This document shows positions 36,437-45,153 of a DNA stretch of 64,000 bases, one piece after another. The translations under genes and the position numbers were made by a program. A model generated the notes under the pieces. The model made no database searches and was not told the DNA's origin. It saw only the letters and a program-made list of their open reading frames with translations. The DNA comes from Campylobacter sp. VBCF_01 NA2 (GTDB lineage: Bacteria > Campylobacterota > Campylobacteria > Campylobacterales > Campylobacteraceae): positions 186,001-250,000 of the forward strand of contig NZ_CP115607.1 of NCBI RefSeq assembly GCF_027797205.1. The letters are read 5' to 3'. How positions within the stretch are numbered: position 1 is the first letter of the stretch; the number at the start of each line of letters is the position of its first letter.

Positions 36437-37690
36437 TTAAGTTATGAAAAATATCGGCAAAATTCCTAAAATAGGGCATATCAAGGCGCAGGTTTTAGAG
36501 CGAATAGCGCCAAGAGCACATAAATTTGCAAGCACAAAAAGTGGAAGTGGAATTTGCGCTTTAAAGCTTGGAAGCGTGAAATTTAAAAAACTAATCAAAG
36601 CCTCATCAAAAACCCCACCCAATCCGCACAGGTGCAAAACCACGCTAAGAGGGTAAAAAATCACAAAAATATATCCGATGATAATCACGCTAAGTTGCTG
36701 AAATGAAGCCAGTGGAAAGAAAAAATACACCGCGATATTCATCGCAAACCAGACATAAAGATTAAAAAGCGCCAAATTTGCGAAAGTGCCAAATTTGCCC
36801 CAAAAATGGTGCGAATACAAAAAAATATAAAGCACACCAAGGGAGGAAAAATAAAACCCCACGCTAAATGCAAGATGCGGAAAAATGGCTAGCAAAAGCG
36901 CAATGCTAAGGAAGAGATTGGCGAAATTTAAAAGCTCGAAATTGCGCCACAAAAGGAAAAATCCCACCACGCACATCGCCAGCGAACGCAAAAAACTAGG
37001 CGTGAAATCCAGCACAAAAAGATAGCCAATCATCAGCAAAATCGCCGTAACGCTAAGGTCAAATTTGAGATTTCGCCATGGGAAAAATCGCCTTTGCAAA
37101 ATGCGATAAATCGGCGCAAAGATTAGGAAAAACGACGAAAAAATAATCCCTAAATGAAATCCACTAATCGAAACAATATGCGCGATCCCCCAGTGCGTGA
37201 TGTTTTGGCGCAAATCATAAGGCATGGGCGTAGCAAAATACAGCGCGCTGTAAAGATCGGCTATGAGGGGGTTTGCGTGCTGGGCGCGAATAAAATTTAT
37301 GGCTTTGGTTTTGGGCGACTTTTCGTAAAATGGGGCTGAAATTTTAAAATTTGGCGCATAAAACCTAGCCTTCACAAAATCCAAAAAACTCAAATTTTGC
37401 GTGATGATACCCACACTCACGCGCGCGAATCGTGGGAATTCGCGCCCAGTTTTGGTCGTGGTATAAATCGTAAAATTCCCTGATTTTAGTTTTAGCACGG
37501 TGTATGTGCGGCCTTTGGCGTTTGTTTTGTCATAGGAATTTAGAATTTGGCTTTGTAAAAATATGCGAGAATTTGCCTTAAATTCGCAAAATTCGTGGTA
37601 TTTAAACGCCAAATTTAGCGCAAAAATCAAAACGATAAAAAGCGAAAATAGGCAAAATTCTTTTTTGTTATAAAAGAGTTTGAGTTTCAA
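36437..37690 (-). CDS. comEC: ComEC/Rec2 family competence channel protein
   Basis: An integral membrane protein of 417 residues, the inner-membrane DNA channel for natural transformation. An N-terminal helix (about 13-30) and an OB-like stretch (about 50-100) precede the competence domain, with the motif HWGIAHIVSISGFHLGI (about 166-182) and eight or so helices. It lacks the C-terminal metallo-beta-lactamase domain of B. subtilis ComEC; the short form is normal in Campylobacter as I recall. The start is TTG at 37690 without a clear ribosome site, so it is uncertain. It follows glnA on the same strand. Confidence 0.87.
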   Translation of the reverse strand: MKLKLFYNKKEFCLFSLFIVLIFALNLAFKYHEFCEFKANSRIFLQSQILNSYDKTNAKGRTYTVLKLKSGNFTIYTTTKTGREFPRFARVSVGIITQNLSFLDFVKARFYAPNFKISAPFYEKSPKTKAINFIRAQHANPLIADLYSALYFATPMPYDLRQNITHWGIAHIVSISGFHLGIIFSSFFLIFAPIYRILQRRFFPWRNLKFDLSVTAILLMIGYLFVLDFTPSFLRSLAMCVVGFFLLWRNFELLNFANLFLSIALLLAIFPHLAFSVGFYFSSLGVLYIFLYSHHFWGKFGTFANLALFNLYVWFAMNIAVYFFFPLASFQQLSVIIIGYIFVIFYPLSVVLHLCGLGGVFDEALISFLNFTLPSFKAQIPLPLFVLANLCALGAIRSKTCALICPILGILPIFFIT

Positions 37691-37703
37691 AATTTTGAAA
37701 TTT

Positions 37704-37723
37704 GGGCGAAATCACTTTCGCCC
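37704..37723 (-). terminator. Hairpin between glnA and comEC
   Basis: An 8-bp stem GGGCGAAA/TTTCGCCC with a 4-base loop just after the glnA stop. The trailing sequence is only moderately T-rich, so it may leave partial read-through into comEC. Confidence 0.5.
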
Positions 37724-37731
37724 ACGCGCCC

Positions 37732-39162
37732 TTAGCACGAAAAATTCATCTTAAACTCATACGGAGTAGGGCGTGCTTCGTATGGCCAAACTTGGGTTTT
37801 AAATTTCATGTGTTGATAAGCTTGGATAAAATCGTCGCTCATAATATCTTTGAGATACGCTCTATCGCGGATCAGCGCTTCAAGCGAGCCACGAAGTGTG
37901 TGCGGGAACTGCTCGATACCGCGTTCGCGAATCTCATCAAGGGTGAGTTTAAATAGATTTTCGTCCATTGGCCCTGCTGGCTCGATTTTGTTTTTCACGC
38001 CATCAAGTCCTGCCATTAGCATTGCAGCGAAGGCTAAATATGGATTTGAAGTGCTATCTGGGAAGCGAAATTCAGCCCGCACGCTCTTTTCGCCTGCGCC
38101 ATAAGGAATTCGCACAGAAGCTGAGCGGTTTTGGCTAGAATATGTCAAAATCGACGGAGCCTCAAAGCCCGGGATTAGGCGTTTGTAGCTGTTTGTGCTG
38201 GCGTTTGTAAAGGCTGCGACGCTTCTTGCGTGAGCTAGCACGCCACCGATATACCATCTGGCGAAATCGCTTAAATTCGCGTAATTTCCCTCGCCGTAAA
38301 ATAGGTTTTTGCCGTCTTTCCAGACCGATTGATGCACATGCATGCCATTTCCATTATCGCCATAAAGCGGTTTTGGCATGAAAGTCGCGGTTTTGCCGTT
38401 TAGTTGGGCTACCATTTTGATGACATATTTGAGTTTTTGCACATTGTCAGCCATTTCGACTAGATTGCCAAATTTCACGCCGATTTCGTTTTGGCCTTGG
38501 GCTACTTCGTGGTGTCCTAGCATGACATCTAATCCCACTTGCTCCAAAACCTGCATCATCTCAGCCCTTAAATCAGTGGCTGTATCGATAGGCTGTGTCA
38601 TCAAATATCCGCCTTTTTTGCGTGGGCGGTGACCGCTATTGTATCCTGATGAGAAGTTCGTATCGTCGTTCCACTCGCCCTCTTCGGTGTCTATCTCATA
38701 CATAGCGCAGTTTGTGCTATCGACGATTTTGACATTATCGAAGATGAAAAACTCATTTTCAGCCCCGAAATACGCCTCATCGCCAAGCCCGCTATCTTTT
38801 AGGTATTTCATAGCCTTTTTGGCGATTGAGCGAGGGCATTTTTCGTAAAGTTCGCCCTTGTAAATATCGAAAATATCGCTAAAAACCACAGCCGTAGGAT
38901 CTGCGGTAAATGGATCTAAAAATGCAGTTTCGACATCTGGCATCATTAGCATATCGCTTCGATCGATTGGTTGCCAGCCGTCCATCGAGCTAGCGTCCAT
39001 TGGGATACCGTTTTTGAACTGATCTGGTTCGACGATTTTGATATTGTAGCTGATAGAGTGCCAAAATCCCTTCATATCCGTAAAGCGGAAATCGACAAAT
39101 TTAACTTCGTTTTCTTCGCAAAATTTGAAAAATTCATCGACATTATTCACAAATTTTCCCAT
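37732..39162 (-). CDS. glnA: Type I glutamine synthetase
   Basis: Makes glutamine from glutamate, ammonia and ATP; 476 residues. Family motifs: [17 protein letters not shown] (about 54-70), the Glu-containing [11 protein letters not shown] (about 130-140), [16 protein letters not shown] (about 262-277, with NGxGMH), and [27 protein letters not shown]. An AAGGAGA site precedes ATG. A TAGAAT box at 39193-39198 (minus strand) may be its promoter. It ends in the unusual sequence MNFSC, where many family members end in SV. Confidence 0.96.
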   Translation of the reverse strand: MGKFVNNVDEFFKFCEENEVKFVDFRFTDMKGFWHSISYNIKIVEPDQFKNGIPMDASSMDGWQPIDRSDMLMMPDVETAFLDPFTADPTAVVFSDIFDIYKGELYEKCPRSIAKKAMKYLKDSGLGDEAYFGAENEFFIFDNVKIVDSTNCAMYEIDTEEGEWNDDTNFSSGYNSGHRPRKKGGYLMTQPIDTATDLRAEMMQVLEQVGLDVMLGHHEVAQGQNEIGVKFGNLVEMADNVQKLKYVIKMVAQLNGKTATFMPKPLYGDNGNGMHVHQSVWKDGKNLFYGEGNYANLSDFARWYIGGVLAHARSVAAFTNASTNSYKRLIPGFEAPSILTYSSQNRSASVRIPYGAGEKSVRAEFRFPDSTSNPYLAFAAMLMAGLDGVKNKIEPAGPMDENLFKLTLDEIRERGIEQFPHTLRGSLEALIRDRAYLKDIMSDDFIQAYQHMKFKTQVWPYEARPTPYEFKMNFSC

Positions 39163-39300
39163 TTCTTCTCCTTAAAAATTCTAAATTTTGTAATTCTACC
39201 CTTTTGTTACTTAAAATACGAAGCGAAATATTTTTGTGCGAGTTAAATTTTGAAATTTGCGCAGTTTTGAAAATTTGGTGCTAAATTTAGTGATAAATTT

Positions 39301-39327
39301 AAAAAACCCCGCGAAATTCGCAGGGTT
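39301..39327 (-). terminator. Terminator of the Spy-like gene
   Basis: A stem of about 11 bp with one mismatch (AACCCTGCGAA and complement), followed on the minus strand by TTTTTT. Confidence 0.8.
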
Positions 39328-39356
39328 AGGGGAGTATGAAATTATTTTAGGAAGGC

Positions 39357-39974
39357 TTATTTTTTATCTTTTTTAAGCTCTTTTTGCGCTTCTCTTTTTT
39401 CCTTGCGCTCTTTTAAATTTTTAGCCAAATTTGACTTTTGCTCGCTGCTTAGCACACCAAGCAAAGCCTCGATGACACCAGCCTCGGCACTGATTTGCTC
39501 GGTAAATTTTTTGCTATTATTTTCGATAAATTTTGCCTTGTCAAAATTAGCGATATCTTCTAGCAAATTCTCGCGTGGCTCTGATTTTTTGGCGATTCGC
39601 GCTTCGTTTGCTTCAAACATTATTCTGCGCACCTTCGCCCATTGCTCATCGCTTAGATCAAGGCGTGGAAGCTCGCGCATAATCGCGCCTGTGTAGCGGT
39701 CATTGTGCCCCATTTTGTGGAATTTTTTCATACCTTGGCCAAATTTCGCCCCCTTTGCTTGGCAGTTTTTCATATCGCCAGCGCACGGCATTGCGCCACC
39801 TTTGAAGTCCTCATGGAAACCGCCCTTAAATCCGCCCATTTTTGGCATTAAATTTGGAGCGCATTTATGCTGGGCGTTTGCGCATAGAAGCGGAGTTTGG
39901 TCGCCTTGTGGATCTTGTGCGAAAGCCCCAGTTGCTAAAACCGCGCACGCTAATGATAGAACTAACTTTTTCAT
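39357..39974 (-). CDS. Spy/CpxP-like periplasmic protein
   Basis: A 205-residue exported protein. The signal peptide is about 1-19 (cleavage after GAFA). The N-terminal half is rich in Gly, Met, His, Lys and four Cys (LLCANAQHKCAP, MPCAGDMKNC), which could bind metal. The C-terminal part is helical and has LTxxQ-like segments (LDLSDEQWAKVRRIM near 112-126 and VLSSEQKSNLAK near 174-185), as in Spy/CpxP chaperones and metal sensors. It ends in a highly charged Lys/Glu tail. Direct CTAAC repeats lie upstream of its promoter, and a two-component system is encoded 1 kb away, so joint control is plausible but not shown. Confidence 0.75.
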   Translation of the reverse strand: MKKLVLSLACAVLATGAFAQDPQGDQTPLLCANAQHKCAPNLMPKMGGFKGGFHEDFKGGAMPCAGDMKNCQAKGAKFGQGMKKFHKMGHNDRYTGAIMRELPRLDLSDEQWAKVRRIMFEANEARIAKKSEPRENLLEDIANFDKAKFIENNSKKFTEQISAEAGVIEALLGVLSSEQKSNLAKNLKERKEKREAQKELKKDKK

Positions 39975-40003
39975 TTTTTCTCCTTTACTTTAAAGTTAGC
40001 GTG

Positions 40004-40057
40004 ATTATACGCGCGCAAACTAACCCCAAAACCCACGCGTTGCTAACCGAAGCTAAC
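40004..40057 (-). promoter_or_regulatory. Spy-like gene promoter with repeated GCTAAC boxes
   Basis: The minus-strand TATAAT box is at 40004-40009. CTAAC occurs at 40020-40024, 40043-40047 and 40053-40057; the last two are GCTAAC repeats 10 bases apart, about 45-60 bases before the likely transcription start. One-turn direct repeats are the usual site layout for OmpR-type regulators. An inverted GTTAGC lies at 39995-40000. Confidence 0.5.
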
Positions 40058-40137
40058 TTTGGCAGAAATTTACGATAAATTTGGAGTTTTGAAATACTGC
40101 GCCTGGCTTTGAGATACTGCGCGGATATGCTCGCTAT

Positions 40138-40226
40138 TGTCATTGCGAGAAACGGCGCAAGCCGTTTCGTGGCAATCTACGAGCATAAAATTCCTTGCGC
40201 TAAATTTGCTGTCATTGCGAGCCGAC
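40138..40226. repeat. ATTGCGAG-type dispersed repeats
   Basis: One complete element (40139-40180) has constant ends and the inner stem GAAACGGC/GCCGTTTC. A second (from about 40211) stops after GTCATTGCGAGC, where AT-rich DNA begins. The 312-base gap from 39974 to 40286 holds only these repeats and the promoter of the Spy-like gene. Confidence 0.75.
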
Positions 40227-40285
40227 ACCTAACTACCAAAAGACAAATGTTAATTTTTAAATTCGCAGTTTGCAATTCGTTTCCT

Positions 40286-40927
40286 TTATTTGATTTTAAA
40301 GTAAATTTCTTGTTTTTTATCATAAACAAATATTCTTTTATCCATTTTATTTGCTTCAAAATAATCAAGCAATTCGGTAGCTTCCGAAAGCATATTTTTA
40401 TCAACTTCCATATATGATATTTCTTCGTCAGGATTTAAATGTTTTTGTTGCACTTTATAAGAATACATTGCAGGCATACTAAAAAACATTATATGAGCCT
40501 TTTTTTTAGTAATTAAATGATATTCATCATTGATTTTAATAACTTTTTGCAAATCCGAATATAACTTTTTAGTCTCATCATCAAATTTACAAGTAACATA
40601 AAAATATACAGAATCAAAATGCGAAAGCGTGTAACTAACTTCCTTTTCACAAATTTTATAAAATTTAGTTCTTTGTTTTTCCAAAATTTTATCATACTCT
40701 TTTGTTAGTTTTTCTATCTCATCATCGCTTTTATCTAGTGCTTTAAGTCTAGCGTTATAATGGGTTTTTAAATAATACAACTCATAATTTATCAAATCAT
40801 CTTTCATCGCTTTTATGATAAACGGCTCTCTAAAAAATAACAAAACTATCGGTAAAAAATATATCATCGCCAATATAGTGATAAATTTAAAAAATTTTTT
40901 AACAAATTTACGCAACTTCTGTTTCAC
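40286..40927 (-). CDS. Uncharacterised membrane-anchored protein after the sensor kinase
   Basis: A 213-residue protein. A basic N-terminus (MKQKLRKFVKKFFK) leads into one membrane helix (about 15-33). The rest is charged and helical with two coiled-coil-like stretches (about 45-85), then a mixed alpha/beta part. No family recognised. It starts 20 bases inside the end of the sensor-kinase gene, so translation is coupled and a role near the kinase is plausible. Its DNA is markedly AT-rich compared with the kinase gene, which suggests a different origin. Confidence 0.68.
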   Translation of the reverse strand: MKQKLRKFVKKFFKFITILAMIYFLPIVLLFFREPFIIKAMKDDLINYELYYLKTHYNARLKALDKSDDEIEKLTKEYDKILEKQRTKFYKICEKEVSYTLSHFDSVYFYVTCKFDDETKKLYSDLQKVIKINDEYHLITKKKAHIMFFSMPAMYSYKVQQKHLNPDEEISYMEVDKNMLSEATELLDYFEANKMDKRIFVYDKKQEIYFKIK

Positions 40928-42278
40928 TTTTTATAAATTTTATAAAATTTACACCATTTTCGTGCGAATAGGCGATTTCGTAGCCGTTTAAAATCGCTGT
41001 TTTTTGTATGATAAATAGCCCAAATCCATACCCGCTCGAACTTTTATGGCGCACGCTTTTATCCAATTTCCAGTTTAGTTCCAACTCGCCGTTCGCGCTA
41101 GAAATGTCCTTGGCTAGGGGCTCGCCGCTGTTTTCGAAAACTATCGCGCCATGCGTGGCGTAAATTTTAATCTCGTGATTTGGCGAGTAATTCAGGGCGT
41201 TTTCGATTAAATTTTTTAGGCAAATCTCCCACAGCTCGGCGCTTCCATAAATTTTAAAATCGCGCTCTAAATCAACGCAAATTTTATCATTTTCGCGCAA
41301 ATTTAGCTTTTTGCGTGTGCGCTCAAAAACCTCGCTAAAGCCCATTTGCTCGCACTCTACCGCCTCGGAGCTAACCAGACTTTCAAGAAGCCTGAAATTT
41401 TCTAACTGCTCGTTTATCTGCGCAAAAAGTCTAGCCAAATTGCCCTGATTTTGCGGGCTGGGAGCGTTTTTTAGGTAAAATGCGCCCTTGGCAAGGGGCG
41501 TTTTCATCTCGTGCATAAAGATTTTGTTAAACATTTCTCTGGTGCCAAGAAGCTGTTTTATGCGCAAAATCGCGCTGTTATAGGCGTTTTGGATACGAGA
41601 AATTTCTTTATAATCGCTTTTGATTTCCAAAATTTTAAACTCGCCGTTTTTTAAATTTAGCAAATTTGAATAAAGCAAATTTAGTGGCGCCAAAGCCTTA
41701 TTTAAAAAGAAAAAAAGTAGTGCCAAAATACCTAGCAAAACGCAGAAAAAAATGTCGAAAACCGCGAAATCTCGGTCATTATCCAAGGCGCGCAAAACCA
41801 TATAATTAATCGGCGTGTATATGAAAAACAGCTCCTCGCGCCCTGATTTTACGATCTGATAGCCGCTGTTTTTATCGCCGAAGCTCTCGATGATTTTGGC
41901 GTTTTTGGTGCCGAAATTTTCGGCTAAAACAAAGCCATTTTGCGCCAAAATTTCATCACTTGGCAAGCTAGCGTTTAAAAGCTCTTCTTGGAAACTTTGC
42001 AAATTTAGCCGTAAATTTAGGCGCAAAGTCTCTTTGTAGCGATAATCCTTCCAGCTATGCACGCCAAACCACAAAAAAATTACCCCCAAAAACGCTACCA
42101 AAAAAAGCATCAAAATGCGCCTGAAAATGGACTTTTGCGCGCTGTTTTGCGAATTTATTTGCGTCGGAATTTTTGCGCCCTTTTGCGTACCCGTCTGCGT
42201 CAAATTTTGAGAATTTCCCTGCGCCGAATTTTGCGCCGAATTTTGCTCGCTATTTGGCAAGGCGATACCCTCTGCCAC
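40908..42278 (-). CDS. Two-component sensor histidine kinase (ArsS-like)
   Basis: Membrane histidine kinase, up to 456 residues. The first 48 residues are a Gln/Ser/Asn-rich low-complexity stretch built from NSAQ/NSQN-like units. Two membrane helices (about 53-73 and 170-190) enclose a periplasmic domain of about 95 residues. The phospho-accepting H256 is in FMHEMKTPLAKG. The N box is NLIENALNYSP and the G box is GYGFGLFI. The layout resembles epsilonproteobacterial ArsS kinases. The start is uncertain: GTG 42278 lies well inside the regulator gene, while TTG 42260 has a GAGGG site. It forms an operon with the response regulator. Confidence 0.85.
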   Translation of the reverse strand: MAEGIALPNSEQNSAQNSAQGNSQNLTQTGTQKGAKIPTQINSQNSAQKSIFRRILMLFLVAFLGVIFLWFGVHSWKDYRYKETLRLNLRLNLQSFQEELLNASLPSDEILAQNGFVLAENFGTKNAKIIESFGDKNSGYQIVKSGREELFFIYTPINYMVLRALDNDRDFAVFDIFFCVLLGILALLFFFLNKALAPLNLLYSNLLNLKNGEFKILEIKSDYKEISRIQNAYNSAILRIKQLLGTREMFNKIFMHEMKTPLAKGAFYLKNAPSPQNQGNLARLFAQINEQLENFRLLESLVSSEAVECEQMGFSEVFERTRKKLNLRENDKICVDLERDFKIYGSAELWEICLKNLIENALNYSPNHEIKIYATHGAIVFENSGEPLAKDISSANGELELNWKLDKSVRHKSSSGYGFGLFIIQKTAILNGYEIAYSHENGVNFIKFIKSETEVA

Positions 42279-42909
42279 GAAGCGAGATTATGTGATTTGC
42301 CTCGCTGTGAGGTTTGATTTTGGCGCGAATTTTGCTGATTATCATCTCCAAATTTTTCTCATTTGCCGATACAATCGAGGGCGAGGCGCGCAAAATTTGC
42401 TCCTTGCTGACAGCGGCTGGGAAGTTGCGAACTAGCTCGCCAAGCACTTCAAACTCAGCCAGCGTAAGCCCTAAATTTACGCCGTTAAACAGCACATCGC
42501 CTAGATTTTTATCCACGCTAAATGCTAAATTTTCGCTCTCTTCTTTAAAATCATTTGCCCTGCGCAAAAGCGAGATTATGCGCGCGTATAGCTCGTCTGG
42601 ATCGTAAGGTTTGGGCAGGTAGTCATCAGCCCCGATTTGTAGGGCGCTTACCTTATCGACGGTCGAGGCGCGCGCGCTTGAAACGATAACCGGGATTTTG
42701 CTTTTTTTGCGGATTTCTTTGCAAACTTCCAGTCCGTCCATGCCGGGAAGCCCCAGGTCCAATAAAACCAAATCAAACTGCGCCAAATCCGTGCTAATCG
42801 CCAAAAACGGATCCTCGCACGCCTCCACGCTAATGCCCCGCGAACCTAAAAATTCGGCTATCAATCCAGCAAACTCTGCGTCATCTTCGATTAAAAAAAC
42901 TTTTACCAT
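42250..42909 (-). CDS. OmpR/PhoB-family response regulator (ArsR-like)
   Basis: A 219-residue transcription factor. The receiver domain (about 1-115) has the acidic pocket in FLIEDDAE, the phosphorylated D51 in VLLDLGLPGMDG, the Ser/Ala switch VSSARAS and the Lys in YLPKPYD. The winged-helix domain (about 125-219) ends in the usual HIISLRGRGYRLAK. It is the first gene of the minus-strand group regulator-kinase-uncharacterised protein. A TATAAT box at 42942-42947 fits its promoter and diverges from dps. Confidence 0.93.
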   Translation of the reverse strand: MVKVFLIEDDAEFAGLIAEFLGSRGISVEACEDPFLAISTDLAQFDLVLLDLGLPGMDGLEVCKEIRKKSKIPVIVSSARASTVDKVSALQIGADDYLPKPYDPDELYARIISLLRRANDFKEESENLAFSVDKNLGDVLFNGVNLGLTLAEFEVLGELVRNFPAAVSKEQILRASPSIVSANEKNLEMIISKIRAKIKPHSEANHIISLRGRGYRLAK

Positions 42910-42941
42910 TTTCGCTCTTTAAATTTTGATATAAAGCCTTA

Positions 42942-42947
42942 ATTATA
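42942..42947 (-). promoter_or_regulatory. -10 box for the response regulator
   Basis: TATAAT on the minus strand, 32 bases before the start codon at 42909. It shares the 154-base gap with the divergent dps promoter. Confidence 0.5.
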
Positions 42948-43022
42948 TGTAAATTTTGTAAATTTGAGAGTTCTAAATAATAAAATTTATTAATTAGATA
43001 CTTTTTATTTAAATTTATCGTT

Positions 43023-43028
43023 TATAAT
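43023..43028 (+). promoter_or_regulatory. -10 box for dps
   Basis: TATAAT 35 bases before the dps start, preceded by a T-rich run typical of Campylobacter. Confidence 0.6.
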
Positions 43029-43063
43029 ACCGACGAATTTAAATTAAGAAAGGAGACATGAAA

Positions 43064-43504
43064 ATGTCAAAAGTAACAAAACAACTAAACCAAATCCAAG
43101 CAGATGCACACGCGCTATTTGTCGCATTTCACGCATATCACTGGAATATCAAAGGCCTACAATTCGCGCCAATCCACTCTTACACAGAGGAAGCTTACGA
43201 TGAGTTTGGCGTGCTTTTCGATGACGCGGCTGAAAGAGCATTGCAAATCGGTGGCAAACCAGTAATCAAAGCCGAAGAGCTAATCAAACTAGCCTCTGCT
43301 CCAATCGATCTAAAAGACGATTATAGCGCAGAAGAGGTGCTAAAAAATGTGAAAAAAGCCTATGAATATTTGCTAAAAGAGTTCAAAAAACTAGCCGAAA
43401 TCGCAGACGAAGCAGGCGATATCGTAACATCAAATTTTGCGCAAGACAAACTTGGCGGATATGAAAAACGCCTTTGGATGCTTGATGCAATGCTTGCAAA
43501 ATAA
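43064..43504 (+). CDS. dps: Dps family ferritin-like DNA-protection protein
   Basis: A 146-residue iron-storing mini-ferritin. The inter-subunit ferroxidase site residues are visible in AFHAYHWNIKG (His about 25 and 29) and YDEFGVLFDDAAERALQIGG (Asp and Glu). The N-terminus is short, without a basic DNA-binding tail. ATG 43064 is preferred over 43058 because AAGGAG then lies 9 bases away. It is transcribed alone, with its own promoter and a terminator. Confidence 0.94.
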   Translation: MSKVTKQLNQIQADAHALFVAFHAYHWNIKGLQFAPIHSYTEEAYDEFGVLFDDAAERALQIGGKPVIKAEELIKLASAPIDLKDDYSAEEVLKNVKKAYEYLLKEFKKLAEIADEAGDIVTSNFAQDKLGGYEKRLWMLDAMLAK

Positions 43505-43521
43505 TCCTTGCAAACCTCAAT

Positions 43522-43552
43522 AAAAGTCGCCAAATTCGGCGACTTTTTTAAA
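43522..43552 (+). terminator. Terminator of dps
   Basis: A 10-bp stem AAAAGTCGCC/GGCGACTTTT with a T-rich tail. Confidence 0.85.
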
Positions 43553-43631
43553 TTTTACACTTTAAAATTCAGTATTAAAATTTAACCCAAATTATCAAAA
43601 AGCAAAATTTAAAAAAATTAAAAAAGCAGAA

Positions 43632-43653
43632 AAGTCGCCAAATTTGGCGACTT
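43632..43653 (-). terminator. Terminator of the HIT gene
   Basis: A perfect palindrome around GTCGCC/GGCGAC, followed on the minus strand by T-rich sequence. The stem core is the same as in the facing dps terminator 85 bases away. Confidence 0.75.
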
Positions 43654-43668
43654 GTGAAATTTGTAAAT

Positions 43669-44025
43669 TTAGAATTTATCGTGCGTATTCGCGCCGTTTG
43701 TGTTATCCCACGGAAGTTTCGTTCCACCAAGGATATGAAAGTGCAGGTGCATGACCTCTTGGCCGCTGTTTTCGCCGCAGTTGCACACTAGGCGATAACC
43801 TGTCTTATCTAGCCCCATTTTCACAGCGACTTCTTTAATAAAACTGCTAAGACCCACCATGACCTCTGGCGGGGTTACTTGGAAGTTTTCATAGCATTTT
43901 TTCGGAATTGCCAAAATGTGGATTGGAGCTTTTGGGCTAATGTCGTGAAATGCCAGAAAATCGTCGTTTTCTAGGACTTTGTTACATGGAATTTCGCCTG
44001 CTACAATTCTTTCGAAAATATTCAT
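43669..44025 (-). CDS. HIT family nucleotide hydrolase (HinT-like)
   Basis: A 118-residue histidine-triad protein of the HinT class, which hydrolyses adenosine phosphoramidates. The N-terminal NIFERIVAGEIPCNKVLENDDFLAFHDISPKAPIHIL pattern and the triad HLHFHIL (about 95-101) are intact. It is a single gene divergent from pheS, with a TATAAT box at 44060-44065 (minus strand). Confidence 0.93.
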   Translation of the reverse strand: MNIFERIVAGEIPCNKVLENDDFLAFHDISPKAPIHILAIPKKCYENFQVTPPEVMVGLSSFIKEVAVKMGLDKTGYRLVCNCGENSGQEVMHLHFHILGGTKLPWDNTNGANTHDKF

Positions 44026-44059
44026 AATGTATCCTTTTTTGATTAAAAATTCAGCCTAG

Positions 44060-44065
44060 ATTATA
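44060..44065 (-). promoter_or_regulatory. -10 box for the HIT gene
   Basis: TTTTTAGC-TATAAT on the minus strand, 34 bases before the start codon. Confidence 0.55.
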
Positions 44066-44157
44066 GCTAAAAATTTCAAATTTATGAATTTTTACCTTGC
44101 TTTTATGAAATTTTAAATAAAATCGCAAAATTCATTTTTTTACAAAAAGGATAAATT

Positions 44158-45153
44158 TTGCAAGAAATCAAAGCCAAAATCGAAGCAGCCACTAGCTTAG
44201 ATGAAATCGAAAAAATCCGCCTTGAATTATTTGGTAAAAAGGGCGTTATCACCGAGCTTTTCGCTCAGTTAAAATCCGTCCCTGCCGAGCAAAAAAAGGA
44301 ATTTGCAAAAGAGGCAAACCAAAAGCGAGATATTTTTTCCGAGCTAATTGGCGCGAAAAAATCAGCCTTGGAGGCAATCGCGCAAAAAGAGGCGATGAAA
44401 AAAGAGGCGATCGATGTTACGCTGTTTAACGAAAATGTCGCTAGCGGGGCACTTCACCCTGTAATGGAGACTATGGATAAGATAATCGATTATTTTGTAT
44501 CGCAAAATTTCAGCGTAGAATCTGGCCCGCTAATCGAAGATGATTTCCACAATTTCGAAGCGCTAAATTTACCGAAATACCACCCAGCGCGCGATATGCA
44601 AGATACATTTTATCTAAATTCAGGCGAGCTTTTGCGCACACACACTAGCGGCGTGCAAATCCGCACAATGGAGAAATTCAAAACTCCGCCAGTGCGTATG
44701 ATAGCCCCAGGTGCGGTATTTAGACGCGATATGGATTTGACACATACGCCGATGTTTCATCAAGTAGAGGGTTTAGTCGTCGAAAAGGGCGCAAATGTGA
44801 GCTTCGCAAATTTAAAATACATTTTAGAGGATTTTTTGCATTATATGTTTGGCGATGTCAAAGTGCGATTTCGCCCTAGCTTTTTTCCATTCACCGAGCC
44901 TAGCACAGAGGTTGATATTAGCTGTATTTTCTGTGGCGGATCGGGCTGTCGCGTGTGCAAACAAACTGGCTGGCTAGAAGTGCTAGGAAGTGGAGTGGTA
45001 GATCCAAATGTGTTTAAGGCCGTAAAATGGAGCGATGTGAGTGGATATGCCTTTGGGCTTGGGGTCGAGAGATTTGCTATGCTACTTCATAGAATTCCTG
45101 ATTTGCGCTCACTTTTTGAAGGCGATATTAGATTATTGGAGCAATTTAAATGA
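44158..45153 (+). CDS. pheS: Phenylalanyl-tRNA synthetase alpha subunit
   Basis: The catalytic alpha chain, 331 residues, a class II aminoacyl-tRNA synthetase. An N-terminal coiled coil (about 1-80) precedes the catalytic domain, with [10 protein letters not shown], the motif 2 region [22 protein letters not shown] and the motif 3 region [15 protein letters not shown] four-cysteine insert ([12 protein letters not shown], about 260-271) lies before motif 3. The start is TTG 44158 with AAAAGGA 6 bases before. pheT overlaps by four bases. Confidence 0.96.
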   Translation: MQEIKAKIEAATSLDEIEKIRLELFGKKGVITELFAQLKSVPAEQKKEFAKEANQKRDIFSELIGAKKSALEAIAQKEAMKKEAIDVTLFNENVASGALHPVMETMDKIIDYFVSQNFSVESGPLIEDDFHNFEALNLPKYHPARDMQDTFYLNSGELLRTHTSGVQIRTMEKFKTPPVRMIAPGAVFRRDMDLTHTPMFHQVEGLVVEKGANVSFANLKYILEDFLHYMFGDVKVRFRPSFFPFTEPSTEVDISCIFCGGSGCRVCKQTGWLEVLGSGVVDPNVFKAVKWSDVSGYAFGLGVERFAMLLHRIPDLRSLFEGDIRLLEQFK

